Shown here one piece after another: positions 25,550 through 34,213 of a stretch of 64,000 bases of DNA (positions are counted from its first letter, which is position 1; each line of letters starts with the position of its first letter). The notes under the pieces are model-generated. The model was given only the letters and a program-made list of their open reading frames with translations. It was not told where the DNA came from and ran no database searches. Where the stretch lies: NCBI RefSeq assembly GCF_025548535.1, contig NZ_JAJLQW010000005.1, positions 62,001-126,000 on the forward strand. The letters run 5' to 3'. The translations under genes were made by a program, and so were the position numbers. The DNA comes from Undibacterium sp. Jales W-56. Lineage in GTDB: Bacteria > Pseudomonadota > Gammaproteobacteria > Burkholderiales > Burkholderiaceae_D.

Positions 25550-26245
25550 TCATTCAATGAAATTGTGATGGATCAGATAATCGTAGAGTTTTCGCGTGGC
25601 AGATTCTATCGACAGGAATTCAGCATCCAGCGTCATTTCTGGCGTCAATGGTTTTTCATACGGAGAGGAAACGCCGGTAAATTCGGGAATCTCACCCGAA
25701 CGCGCCCTTTGATATAAGCCCTTGGGATCGCGTTGTTCACAGACGGGTACAGAAGTGCTGATATGCACCTCAATGAAGCGCTGATGCTGGATAATTTCCC
25801 GCGCCATCGCCCGATCGGCCTGAAATGGAGAAATGAATGCGGTGATGACTATCATGCCAGCCTCATTCATCAGATGCGCCACCTCTGCCGCACGCCGTAT
25901 GTTTTCCCTTCTGTTGGCAGGAGAGAAGCCCAGATCGCTATTCAAGTGATGGCGCAAATTGTCGCCGTCCAGCGCGAAGCAAGCATGCCCTTTTTCTAAA
26001 AGGAATTTTTCAAGAGAAAACGCAATCGTTGATTTCCCCGATCCGCTTAAGCCCGTCAACCACAAGGTGGCAGCACGTTGACGCAGCAATTTTTGCCTGA
26101 CTGCCAAAGAAACTTCCCCGTCATGCCAGGTCACATCAAGGCCTCTCGCCTGCGGCGCTATCGCAAATCGACCGAACTGATTTTTTACATCCATCTGCTC
26201 AAGATCATCAGGACTGAGTTTGTCCGAAGCTAAATTAGTGCGCAT
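25550..26245 (-). CDS. cysC: Adenylyl-sulfate kinase
   Basis: 231 residues. VTWHDGEVSLAVRQKLLRQ is the typical APS-kinase lead-in, followed by Walker A GLSGSGKST (65-73), FALDGDNLRHHLNSDLGFSPANRRENIRRAAEVA with the APS-binding residues, ITAFISPFQADR, and DPKGLYQRARSGEIPEFTGVSSPYE. It phosphorylates APS to PAPS. It is a free-standing kinase with no ATP-sulfurylase domain and no cysND nearby, so APS must come from elsewhere in the genome. It is the first gene of the cysC-DHH-sulfotransferase unit; the upstream ribosome site is weak. Confidence 0.95.
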   Translation of the reverse strand: MRTNLASDKLSPDDLEQMDVKNQFGRFAIAPQARGLDVTWHDGEVSLAVRQKLLRQRAATLWLTGLSGSGKSTIAFSLEKFLLEKGHACFALDGDNLRHHLNSDLGFSPANRRENIRRAAEVAHLMNEAGMIVITAFISPFQADRAMAREIIQHQRFIEVHISTSVPVCEQRDPKGLYQRARSGEIPEFTGVSSPYEKPLTPEMTLDAEFLSIESATRKLYDYLIHHNFIE

Positions 26246-26332
26246 GCTAATTCCAAAAATTAAAGATCACCCGATCAAATTTGACACCTAAAAATTTCAA
26301 CATGTATGCGTACTGACTATCGGGGGATTGCG

Positions 26333-28042
26333 TCATCCTTTATCTAAGTTGGCAATGCGCTTCATCTCGCCAGACGCAGAGGAGTGTATGGTCTTAGTCA
26401 CCCTGTGGGACATGGGAATGACATTTCTTTTTTCTTTTGCAAGCGGCGATTTTTGTTCCGAATGTAAAACTTTTTGCTCATCCAATGTAAAAGTGCTGAC
26501 CACACTCTCCAGATCATCGGCTTGATGTTGCAATGATCCTGCGGCGGCGGCTTCCTCCACTAACGCGGCATTTTGTTGGGTAACATCATCCATGTGCATG
26601 ATGGCTTCATTGATTTGCTCGATCCCTGTGGTTTGCTCCTGACTGGCTAACATGATCTCACCCATAATATCGGTCACGCGTTTGATGCTCGCGACGATTT
26701 CTTCCATGGTATGTCCGGCCAGATCCACCAGCCTCGCGCCTTCATCGACTTTTTGCACTGAATCATCAATCAGTTTTTTAATTTCTTTTGCGGCATCTGC
26801 CGATCTTTGTGCCAGGCTCCGTACTTCGCTGGCAACAACCGCAAACCCGCGTCCCTGCTCGCCGGCCCGGGCCGCCTCTACCGCCGCGTTCAATGCAAGA
26901 ATATTGGTTTGAAAAGCAATCCCGTCTATGACCGCAATAATGTCGACAATTTTGCGCGAGGATGTATTAATGGAACCCATGGTTTGTACCACTTCCGATA
27001 CGACAACACCACCTTTGACGGCAACATCGGAGGCCGATACGGCTAACTGATTGGCTTGTCTGGCATTGTCCGCATTTTGTTTGACCGTGGAGGTCAGTTC
27101 CTCCATGGAAGAAGCGGTTTCTTCTAATGATCCGGCTTGCATCTCGGTACGAGAGGATAAGTCCATATTGCCGGCGGCGATTTGCCTGGAGGCGGTCGCG
27201 ATGGTAACGGTTCCGGAGCGTACCTGCCCAACAATATTGGCCAGGCTTTGCTGCATTTCCCGCATTTCATGTAATAAGCTGGATTGATCATTCGCTGCCA
27301 ATTTGATGGGAATTGTCAAATCACCGTGTGCAATTTTTTCCGCAATTTGCGCAGCATATTGCGGCTCGCCCCCCAACTGTTTAAGCAAGCTCCGAACGAT
27401 TAAATAAGCAGCGGTCACACCGATCAATAAAGCTGCGCCGCCAAATACAAACATCAATGATCGCGCGCTCTCGTAGGATTTTTCCGCATCTGTAATTGCC
27501 TGGGTAGTCTGTTTTTCTTTTGTGCTGATAAATTCATTCAGCATCTCCCACCATTTTTTTTGCACGGGGCGAAACTCAAACCGCAATAATTTATACGCGT
27601 CATCGCCAAGTTTTCGTAATCCGAGTTCAGTCCCCTTGGCGATATAGGGCTCGGACAGTTTCGATTGCTCCTTGATCTTGTTTAGTAGTGCCAGCTGGTC
27701 GGGCGGATTATTCGGATCGGCAGCGATCATTTTTTCCAGTTTTTCCTCTGCCTCCGCATACTTTTTTGCCTGCGCCTTGATGCGATTTACTTCAATTTGA
27801 ATTTCAGCTTCTTCACTTAGAAGTATCAGGTTACGTAATGCCAATGCGCGTTCCGTAATTGTCAGATACATGGTGGACGCCAGTTTGGACTCTACATTGT
27901 TCACATTGGCGATTTCTTCCATGCGATTTTGCATTTGCGCCATACGATTGACACCAAGCAGCAACACAGTCAACAGTAGCGATAAAACTAATCCAAAACC
28001 GATTGTCAAGCGCGTTGAGACTTTCATATTTCCAAAGTTCAT
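26333..28042 (-). CDS. Methyl-accepting chemotaxis protein
   Basis: 569 residues from the ATG at 28040-28042 ([24 protein letters not shown]). First helix ~11-32; a helical periplasmic sensor that begins [41 protein letters not shown], the 4HB_MCP plan; second helix ~190-212; the [22 protein letters not shown] linker; then the conserved signalling hairpin. It resembles the receptor at 47.1-48.9 kb closely in the sensor (NVNNVES/NVNNVET) and the first residues, so they are likely paralogues. It ends in [10 protein letters not shown], with no CheR tether. A perfect 15-bp inverted repeat lies upstream. Confidence 0.94.
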   Translation of the reverse strand: MNFGNMKVSTRLTIGFGLVLSLLLTVLLLGVNRMAQMQNRMEEIANVNNVESKLASTMYLTITERALALRNLILLSEEAEIQIEVNRIKAQAKKYAEAEEKLEKMIAADPNNPPDQLALLNKIKEQSKLSEPYIAKGTELGLRKLGDDAYKLLRFEFRPVQKKWWEMLNEFISTKEKQTTQAITDAEKSYESARSLMFVFGGAALLIGVTAAYLIVRSLLKQLGGEPQYAAQIAEKIAHGDLTIPIKLAANDQSSLLHEMREMQQSLANIVGQVRSGTVTIATASRQIAAGNMDLSSRTEMQAGSLEETASSMEELTSTVKQNADNARQANQLAVSASDVAVKGGVVVSEVVQTMGSINTSSRKIVDIIAVIDGIAFQTNILALNAAVEAARAGEQGRGFAVVASEVRSLAQRSADAAKEIKKLIDDSVQKVDEGARLVDLAGHTMEEIVASIKRVTDIMGEIMLASQEQTTGIEQINEAIMHMDDVTQQNAALVEEAAAAGSLQHQADDLESVVSTFTLDEQKVLHSEQKSPLAKEKRNVIPMSHRVTKTIHSSASGEMKRIANLDKG

Positions 28043-28390
28043 GATTTCCCCTTGATGAGCAAAGCAGATATTCCAATATAGAACAATATTTCCTAAAGGC
28101 AATATTGTTCTATATGTCAATAATCAGTCAGGATGTGGCGAGAAACAGCCTCTAGTCTTTATTTCATGTTAATTAGTTTCATATAATTTAACTAAAGTTA
28201 ACAATAGATTATTTCTCAATGATGTCAATAGGAAATTTAATTGAATTTAAGCAATGAACTACCAGCTTTATTCTTGACTATTGCTCTCTAGTGTAGAATT
28301 TATTGCAATGATCAAATTGGCAGAGTCGCTGCCGTGATGATTTTATACAGCGTCTATGCTGCGTTGTTTCCGCTATAAGCTGAGGAAAAA
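28043..28390. other. AT-rich divergent promoter region with an inverted repeat
   Basis: Separates the leftward chemoreceptor from the rightward response regulator. It contains the perfect inverted repeat at 28076-28115 (listed) and long AT-rich runs. No gene. Confidence 0.6.
28076..28115. promoter_or_regulatory. Perfect 15-bp inverted repeat in front of a chemoreceptor gene
   Basis: ATATAGAACAATATT (28076-28090) and its exact reverse complement AATATTGTTCTATAT (28101-28115), separated by TCCTAAAGGC. It ends 33 nt before the chemoreceptor ATG on the minus strand. It is AT-rich with no T-run, so an operator or leader hairpin is more likely than a terminator. Confidence 0.6.
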
Positions 28391-29023
28391 ATGATACGCG
28401 TTGCCATCTGTGACGATCACGAAATTATTCGTGCGGGGTTTAAACAAATATTCTCTGGGTTTGACGATATGCAAATCGTCGCAGAAGCGAGTAATGGCAG
28501 GGAAGCTCTTGATATAGCACGCAAAAATATGTGCGATGTCGTACTGCTTGACATTGGTATGCCGGATCAGAGCGGAGTAGATATATTACGTTCAATAAAA
28601 CAAGGTCAGCCCGATTTGCCGGTGTTGATAGTTACTGGCTACCCCGCCCAGCAATATGCGATTAATTTATTCAGAATGGGGGCCAACGGATATTTAAACA
28701 AGGAATGCTCCAGCGACGAATTAGCCAAAGCAATTCGCACTGCAGCCGCCGGAAGACGCTATGTCAGCGTTGAGGTGGGTGAGATTTTGGCTCAGGGATT
28801 TGATCATGATGCTCTGGTTGCACGTCACACCGAGCTGTCAGATCGTGAATTTCAAGTCTTTTTGCGTTTAGCTAAGGGAGAGTCAGTTTCAGATATTGCT
28901 CACATCTTATCTCTCAGCGTAAAAACAATTAGTACTTACCGCAGCAGAGTCATGGAGAAAATGCATCTACAGTCGAATAGCGATTTGACCTATTACGCAC
29001 TGAAAAATAATTTGCTGGAATAA
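28391..29023 (+). CDS. NarL/FixJ-family response regulator
   Basis: 210 residues. Receiver domain 1-120 with the acidic pocket ICDDHE (7-11), phospho-acceptor Asp54 in VVLLDIGMPDQSG, the conserved Thr in LIVTGYP and Lys in YLNKECSS. A LuxR/GerE helix-turn-helix covers about 148-195 (ELSDREFQVFLRLAKGESVSDIAHILSLSVKTISTYRSRVMEKM). The overall look is that of the UvrY/GacA-like branch. A histidine kinase of the matching HisKA_3 type is encoded 0.8 kb downstream on the same strand, so the two are probably partners, with a single-domain receiver gene inserted between them on the opposite strand. Confidence 0.93.
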   Translation: MIRVAICDDHEIIRAGFKQIFSGFDDMQIVAEASNGREALDIARKNMCDVVLLDIGMPDQSGVDILRSIKQGQPDLPVLIVTGYPAQQYAINLFRMGANGYLNKECSSDELAKAIRTAAAGRRYVSVEVGEILAQGFDHDALVARHTELSDREFQVFLRLAKGESVSDIAHILSLSVKTISTYRSRVMEKMHLQSNSDLTYYALKNNLLE

Positions 29024-29126
29024 AGCACCTAGGGCCTGTTCGCGATATGAAGGCTGCTGGTGATGCGACTTTAATTCAAACGCAGATCGATGCTTATGCC
29101 GATAATCGCATGTTGAAGAGAGCGTT

Positions 29127-29510
29127 TCATTCCACAGGCACTAACTCACGCACTCGATTGACCAGCAACTCCATTTCTCTGGATTTATCGAAAAATTCAT
29201 CGGCACCTAACTTTACGCTATGCCTGCGCAAGACTTCTGTCGGGTAGCTGGTAAATACAAAACGTTTGCCATAATGACGAGCGTCGTGTTGTAAACCGGC
29301 CAGCACAGCCAGTCCATTCCCTTCGCTCAGACTAATATCAATAATTGCGACATCCCATAGTACTTCCCTGAGTTGCTTTAATGCCTCCCTCTCGGTTTCT
29401 GCAAAGCCAATTACTTCTACGCCACTGAATCTGTTAAACATCTCCGTCAATAGACTGCGGACTTGCGCGGAGTCCTCAATGAGATATACCTTTAAATGGC
29501 GCCGTTGCAT
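29127..29510 (-). CDS. Stand-alone receiver-domain protein
   Basis: 127 residues, a single receiver domain with no output domain. It has the acidic pair in YLIEDSAQVRSLL, phospho-acceptor Asp58 in VAIIDISLSEGNG, the Thr/Ser switch in FVFTSYPTEV and Lys in FFDKSREME. It is transcribed against its neighbours and converges on the NarL-type regulator. It could act as a phosphate sink or relay for the histidine kinase at 29.8 kb, or as a CheY-like output; the sequence does not decide. The large number of chemoreceptors in the region makes the latter worth noting. Confidence 0.88.
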   Translation of the reverse strand: MQRRHLKVYLIEDSAQVRSLLTEMFNRFSGVEVIGFAETEREALKQLREVLWDVAIIDISLSEGNGLAVLAGLQHDARHYGKRFVFTSYPTEVLRRHSVKLGADEFFDKSREMELLVNRVRELVPVE

Positions 29511-29824
29511 TCAACTTGCCTCAATCATGTTTTAGTAGATCAGATCCAGTGTCCAAATTTTTATCTGGCGGTAGGAGAATAAAAATTCAGACATATTCAT
29601 TACTTTATTGTAGCGATAGAAAAATCGATCAACAGTCGCAAATCACTGAACTTCGTGTAGGACGCCACCTACGGTTGTGTGTTTATGGACGCAATGGAGC
29701 AATAGAGCTTTATTTTTAGTTAAAAAAACCATAGCATCCGTTAAAAATCCTGATTACTCAATTTACTTGGTTTTAAGCAGTCACTGAGTTAACCCGCAAA
29801 GCTGACTAATCGTTAGGAGTTAAA
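29511..29824. other. Intergenic region before the histidine kinase
   Basis: AT-rich, holding the divergent promoters of the stand-alone receiver and the histidine kinase. A small GTAGG..CACCTAC dyad lies near 29658-29674. No gene or further structure seen. Confidence 0.4.
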
Positions 29825-31177
29825 GTGGAAAAGATTCGCCTATTGCCGAAATACATTACGATTTTATTCATTATTTGCATAGTTACCCTGATCGGCAATG
29901 CATTTTCAAACTATCAAAATATGCGGAAGTTAAAAAATGAAAATGATTGGATGGATCACACCTGGACTGTCAAAGACCATTTAAAAAATGTGAATTTACT
30001 CATCATGGATGCCGAGAACAGTTTGCGTGGGTATTATTTGTCGGGAGACGAAATATTTTTGGGTCCCCAAAAAACTGCTTTGGCTGATCTGGGAGAGGAA
30101 TTCAAATTACTGGAAAAACTGACAAAAGATAATCCAAATCAAGTTAAAAATTTGACGCAGCTACGCATGTTGTTTGATCGCAAGCTACAAAAATTTTCAC
30201 AAGAAATTGAAATCTATAAGACCGGTGGGCTTGCGGAGGTCGTTAAAATAATTCAAACCGATGAGGGTAAATCCATTATGGATGAAATTCGGTTGATGGA
30301 CGTGATTATGGAAAAAGAAGAATTAGAACTTTTAAATAATCGACGCACATTATTTTACGAGCAGCACCATCATGCGCTATGGATCGGCAATATGATTAAC
30401 GCGATTGCTGTTTTAGTGCTGATGTTATTTTATCGGTTGATTCAGGATAGCTTTGTCAAACAGGGCAAGGCAGAGGCTGCATTGCAACAGACAAACGATA
30501 ATTTAGAAGCGATCGTATCGACACGTACCAAGCAGCTATCGGTGTTGTCGCGACACTTGCTGAGTGTTTCAGAGGAAGAAAAAGCCAAACTGGCAAGGGA
30601 GTTACACGACGAAATGGGGGCAAGTTTAACCGCAATCAACATGGACATTTCCATGCTTGCAGATAAATTGCACTCAATTGAACCAGAGCTGCTTGCACAA
30701 TTGCATCGGGTAAAAACAACGCTGTTGCAGGTGGTCGATTTCAAGCGAAAAATTATAGAAAATCTGCGGCCGAGCATGTTGGACACTCTGGGATTGTCCA
30801 TGTCTTTACAAACCTACAGCGAAGAAGTAGCGCGCATAGCTGGCCTGAAGTTGGCGACCGAGATTGATGAGGATATTGTGCTGAAGGATCCTTCCTGGTC
30901 AATCGCCTTATTTAGGATCGCGCAAGAATCTCTGACAAACGTGATTAAATATTCTCGCGCAACTCACGTCAAAGTCAGTTTAAAAAACAATCCATCCGAA
31001 CTGTGTTTGAAAATTGAAGATGATGGAATCGGTATTCCGGCCGACGCGATCACTACTACCCGTTCATACGGGCTATTGGGAATGCGCGAGCGTACCTTAT
31101 TGCTGGGCGGCGTCTTTAGCGCGGCTCGAGGACAGGGTAACAAAGGTACCGTGATTGAGGCGCGATTTCCTCGCTAA
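29825..31177 (+). CDS. Sensor histidine kinase with CHASE3-like sensor and HisKA_3 domain
   Basis: 450 residues from a GTG start with a GGAG site. First helix about 9-26; an extracytoplasmic helical region ~27-180 with LIMDAENSLRGYYLSGDEIFLGP, the CHASE3 signature; second helix (LWIGNMINAIAVLVLMLFYRL); a coiled-coil linker; dimerisation/phospho-acceptor segment LARELHDEMGASLTAINMD with His261; an ATP-binding domain with QESLTNVIKYS (N box), IEDDGIGIP and GLLGMRERTLLLGG. It is the NarX/DegS-like kinase class that pairs with NarL-type regulators such as the one at 28.4 kb. The stimulus is unknown. Confidence 0.93.
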   Translation: MEKIRLLPKYITILFIICIVTLIGNAFSNYQNMRKLKNENDWMDHTWTVKDHLKNVNLLIMDAENSLRGYYLSGDEIFLGPQKTALADLGEEFKLLEKLTKDNPNQVKNLTQLRMLFDRKLQKFSQEIEIYKTGGLAEVVKIIQTDEGKSIMDEIRLMDVIMEKEELELLNNRRTLFYEQHHHALWIGNMINAIAVLVLMLFYRLIQDSFVKQGKAEAALQQTNDNLEAIVSTRTKQLSVLSRHLLSVSEEEKAKLARELHDEMGASLTAINMDISMLADKLHSIEPELLAQLHRVKTTLLQVVDFKRKIIENLRPSMLDTLGLSMSLQTYSEEVARIAGLKLATEIDEDIVLKDPSWSIALFRIAQESLTNVIKYSRATHVKVSLKNNPSELCLKIEDDGIGIPADAITTTRSYGLLGMRERTLLLGGVFSAARGQGNKGTVIEARFPR

Positions 31178-31391
31178 CCAGTGCATAACTGTTCCGACTC
31201 AGCTTTGACCTGACAGCGGTTGTCAGATGGGTTACAGTTCTGGAAGTCGGACTTCGTCAAAAGTGGCCCATCAACTAAGGATTGCACTTGTCGCTGCGAA
31301 TCAACTTCAGGAACACAGAGAGAATTAGCGGGCCTGACATCGGATCCCGCATGTGACTAATCAGCGCAGATTACTAGTCAAGGAGAAAAGC

Positions 31392-32867
31392 GTGTCTATC
31401 GAGAGTGTCAGTCTTGCCGATGACGTATTCAAGAGCTCATTTCTCGAAGGCAAGCTTTCTATCGATTGCGTCGAAATAAAGCTCACCCAGAAAGGATCGC
31501 CCGATCCGCGCGTGTATTCGTCGGCGGGGTTCATCCGGGTTGACCCTGAGTTTGGTGCGGAGGCGCGACTGGTATTCAAGCGCGATCCCAGCAATCCGTA
31601 TGACCCATTCGCCAGCTTGATGGAGATGTCTTCTATGCGCTCTGGCGAGCTATATTCGGAAAGCCACTACTACCGCCTGGAGGCCACCGACGTAGTGGGA
31701 AACGTGTGGATCAATCCCGCAGTGATGCCTAAGTTCGAGGCTCGGGCCAGTGCTGAGATTCTTACTTTTACCTGCGACCATATTGAGACCCAGATTTCAA
31801 CGGATACCAAGGCTGATTTTGTCCATTTCGTCTTCCCCGAAGACTTGAAGTTCCCGCTGAACAAATCGACAAATCAGACGGAGCTAGTTCGCGGTCAGGA
31901 GCGCCTATCGATCAAGCGAACGCATTCCTCTGGCACTGTCTCCGGGATTCAGGTTCAATATCACAAATGCTTGATCGACACGGCCGGAGATTCATTTGAG
32001 TTGGTTGCCTTGGCCAAGGACAACGGGCAAGTGCCTGAGAGATTCGATGAGCGTCTTCTCGAAGCGATTCGCTTCTGTTCGGCGACGAGGGCGTTGCCCG
32101 TAATGAGCGAAGTCTCACAGGCTGGCCAGCGAATTGTTCGACTTGCCAAGGCCGCTCCCCTTAACAACGGCCTAATACCCCCACCGCTATCCGACCTCGG
32201 CGCCTCACAGGATTTTTACCGATTGATGGGCTGCTACTTTGACTATGCGTGCCAGAACGCCAAGGGGAACGGCGGTGCGCAGTTATCGACGAAGCTGGAG
32301 GGCCTGTTTACATTGAAGGGCGTTTGGCTTGAGACCATCGCCCTGCTGCTGTGCGTGGCTACCGAGGGCATTCTCGACGATCCACTTTTCAAGCCTTTGG
32401 GCAAACCTAACGCGACTTTGATGGGTCTAATCAAGGAACTTTTCGATTGGGTCAAGAAGGCTCCGGTGGAGCAGGGCCTCCAAAACCGCGCCTTGTCTTC
32501 CATGGGGTCCATGAAGTCCAATCGCGCCGTTGACAAGATGTACGCGCTGGTCACGGCTGGTGCGCTCGATGAGGCAGACGTCGCCTCCTGGAAGTTTCTA
32601 CGAAATCCTTCTGCACATGGCGGCCTCGAAATCGACGAGGACAAATTCCAGGAATTGCTGGATCAAGTCTATTGTTTGGTCACATTCATCTACAAGCTCA
32701 CCTTTTTGAAGATTGGTTACGTCGGAAAATTCTCCGACTACTCCCGCCGCGGTTGGCCATCTCGTGACTATGACGCACCCACTTTGCTTAAAGCCCTTGG
32801 AGGCGAAACTCCGACTGAATCTACTCCTGAAGCGAACTTTGAGGTGTCCGCTTCTCAGCCTCTTTAA
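31392..32867 (+). CDS. HEPN-motif protein, possible ApeA-like anti-phage RNase
   Basis: 491 residues from GTG 31392, chosen because AAGGAG lies 6 nt upstream; the open frame begins at 31353. No signal peptide or membrane helix. The N-terminal half (~1-230) is beta-rich (GKLSIDCVEIKLTQKG, AGFIRVDPEFGAEARLVF) and unrecognised. The C-terminal half is helical and contains FLRNPSAHGG, an Rx4H motif (Arg404, His409) that is the catalytic signature of HEPN ribonucleases. The two-part plan and size recall ApeA-type defence proteins, but I cannot confirm the N-terminal family. Its higher GC than the flanking signalling genes, and its isolation, suggest acquisition by transfer. Confidence 0.7.
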   Translation: MSIESVSLADDVFKSSFLEGKLSIDCVEIKLTQKGSPDPRVYSSAGFIRVDPEFGAEARLVFKRDPSNPYDPFASLMEMSSMRSGELYSESHYYRLEATDVVGNVWINPAVMPKFEARASAEILTFTCDHIETQISTDTKADFVHFVFPEDLKFPLNKSTNQTELVRGQERLSIKRTHSSGTVSGIQVQYHKCLIDTAGDSFELVALAKDNGQVPERFDERLLEAIRFCSATRALPVMSEVSQAGQRIVRLAKAAPLNNGLIPPPLSDLGASQDFYRLMGCYFDYACQNAKGNGGAQLSTKLEGLFTLKGVWLETIALLLCVATEGILDDPLFKPLGKPNATLMGLIKELFDWVKKAPVEQGLQNRALSSMGSMKSNRAVDKMYALVTAGALDEADVASWKFLRNPSAHGGLEIDEDKFQELLDQVYCLVTFIYKLTFLKIGYVGKFSDYSRRGWPSRDYDAPTLLKALGGETPTESTPEANFEVSASQPL

Positions 32868-32911
32868 GGTCACCTATGGGTGTCTGCACACGTCACGCCA
32901 GACAGCCTTTG

Positions 32912-33715
32912 TCAGTTCAAGTCAGAACTACAGCACAACATATCCAATTCATGCTTGGCAACTTTGTAACACTCGCCAGCGTGTTCTTCCAGCTTTTTTC
33001 TATCCAATATAGTGATGCAGCCGCGCCGACATTGCAGCAAACCTGCATGCTGCAATTTACTGGCGGCTTCAGTAATGCTCTCGCGACGCACCCCTAACAT
33101 ATGGGCGATCAATTCGTGCGTTACTTTTAATTCGTTCGTCGGCAAGCGGTCTAATCTATCTAGAATCCAACGGGATAATTGTTGTTCGATTGAGTAATGT
33201 CTGCCGCAAACACAATTCTGGGCCATCTGTGAGAATAAGGCTTGTGTGTAGCGCATCATTGCTTGTTGTAAGCTTCCTCCACGGTTGTATGCTTGTTTCA
33301 ACGCGGATGTTGTTAAGCGGTAGGCGTTGCCGGCACATTGCACCACCGCATTGCCTAATGCGGTCTCACCCATTAACGCGGACATGCCCACCATCCCTTC
33401 ATGACCGATCACAGAAATTTCTGTAACGCCGCCATCCGACAGTACATACAACAGCGACACGATCGCCGTCGTAGGAAAATAGACATACGATAAGCTGCTG
33501 CCATATTCGTACAGACATTGATCAAACGAGAGCTGGACGAATTCGAGGTGGGGCAATAGCAAAGACAAATCTTCGTTATCGAGATTTTTCAAAATTTCGT
33601 TTTGACGCAAACCGATAGAACTTAGCGTCAGCGAAGAATGGCTGGCATATGCTTGCTTTAAACCGACGACATTGCGAGTAGTGATGGAAGTTTCTTTACG
33701 GATAGCTTGATTCAT
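32912..33715 (-). CDS. Crp/Fnr-family transcriptional regulator
   Basis: 267 residues from the ATG at 33713-33715, behind an AGAGG site. A cyclic-nucleotide-binding-type barrel (~45-150; SSIGLRQNEILKNLDNEDLSLLLPHLEFVQLSFDQCLYEYG, VISVIGHEGMVG-like core) is followed by a winged helix (about 175-240; VTHELIAHMLGVRRESITEAASKLQHAGLL). It lacks the N-terminal cysteine cluster of Fnr. This subgroup is common in betaproteobacteria and rhizobia with unknown effector. It converges on the HEPN-motif gene with a 44-nt gap. The open frame extends 19 codons upstream, but without a ribosome site. Confidence 0.9.
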   Translation of the reverse strand: MNQAIRKETSITTRNVVGLKQAYASHSSLTLSSIGLRQNEILKNLDNEDLSLLLPHLEFVQLSFDQCLYEYGSSLSYVYFPTTAIVSLLYVLSDGGVTEISVIGHEGMVGMSALMGETALGNAVVQCAGNAYRLTTSALKQAYNRGGSLQQAMMRYTQALFSQMAQNCVCGRHYSIEQQLSRWILDRLDRLPTNELKVTHELIAHMLGVRRESITEAASKLQHAGLLQCRRGCITILDRKKLEEHAGECYKVAKHELDMLCCSSDLN

Positions 33716-34213
33716 TTCAAACCTCTTTTCAATTCGTTTTAGAGCGCGAAAAATCGCTGCATCTTGCGACATCCGCCCGACTGAGTAAATTGCATCTCCC
33801 TACTTAAAGATAACGACGTACGGCGTACTTTATGATGTCGCCTGGATAAGCACTATCAGATCACTTCAAGCGTGTTTGTACTCCGACACCGCATTCCCTT
33901 GTCAGTCCAGTCTTACAAGATTATTTTCCCGGGTTGAGAAGAGAGATGCCGAGTCGGCGCTTGCCAGCTGCTGATGAATGGGGTGACGTCGGGGCGCAGC
34001 CATGATTCGTGCAATGGGAATTGCTGCAAAAATCCGACAGCATGTCGACAGCCGCTTCAGCGATTCCCGGGGATGTGCGGCTTTTTCGAATCTTTGCTTA
34101 AAAAACGCCCCGATCAAGATCGGGGCGTTTGAGCATTCAAGCAGGCGCACCTCCTTGAATAGAGCGGCGAGCCTGCACGAAAGCGTTTATTAAAAAATGC
34201 TGGATACTCAGAT
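33716..34213. other. Intergenic region between Crp-type regulator and TonB receptor
   Basis: Contains the promoter side of the Crp-type gene and the TonB-receptor terminator (34098-34130). Short open frames here lack ribosome sites and recognisable features. Confidence 0.5.
34098..34130 (-). terminator. Strong terminator after the TonB-dependent receptor
   Basis: A perfect 13-bp stem AAACGCCCCGATC/GATCGGGGCGTTT (34103-34115, 34118-34130) with a 2-nt loop gap, followed on the minus strand by T-rich sequence. Confidence 0.9.

Noticed and set aside
31178..31391. Possible insertion-sequence or integrase remnant upstream of the HEPN-motif gene
   Set aside because: The composition differs from the flanking kinase gene, but no open frame, inverted ends or recognisable transposase fragment could be found.
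31392..33715. A multi-gene defence island around the HEPN-motif protein
   Set aside because: Neighbours are a histidine kinase and a Crp-type regulator of ordinary type; no restriction, toxin-antitoxin, retron or CBASS genes are visible.
34002..34193. 63-codon open frame across the TonB-receptor terminator
   Set aside because: It reads through a perfect terminator stem and has no ribosome site.
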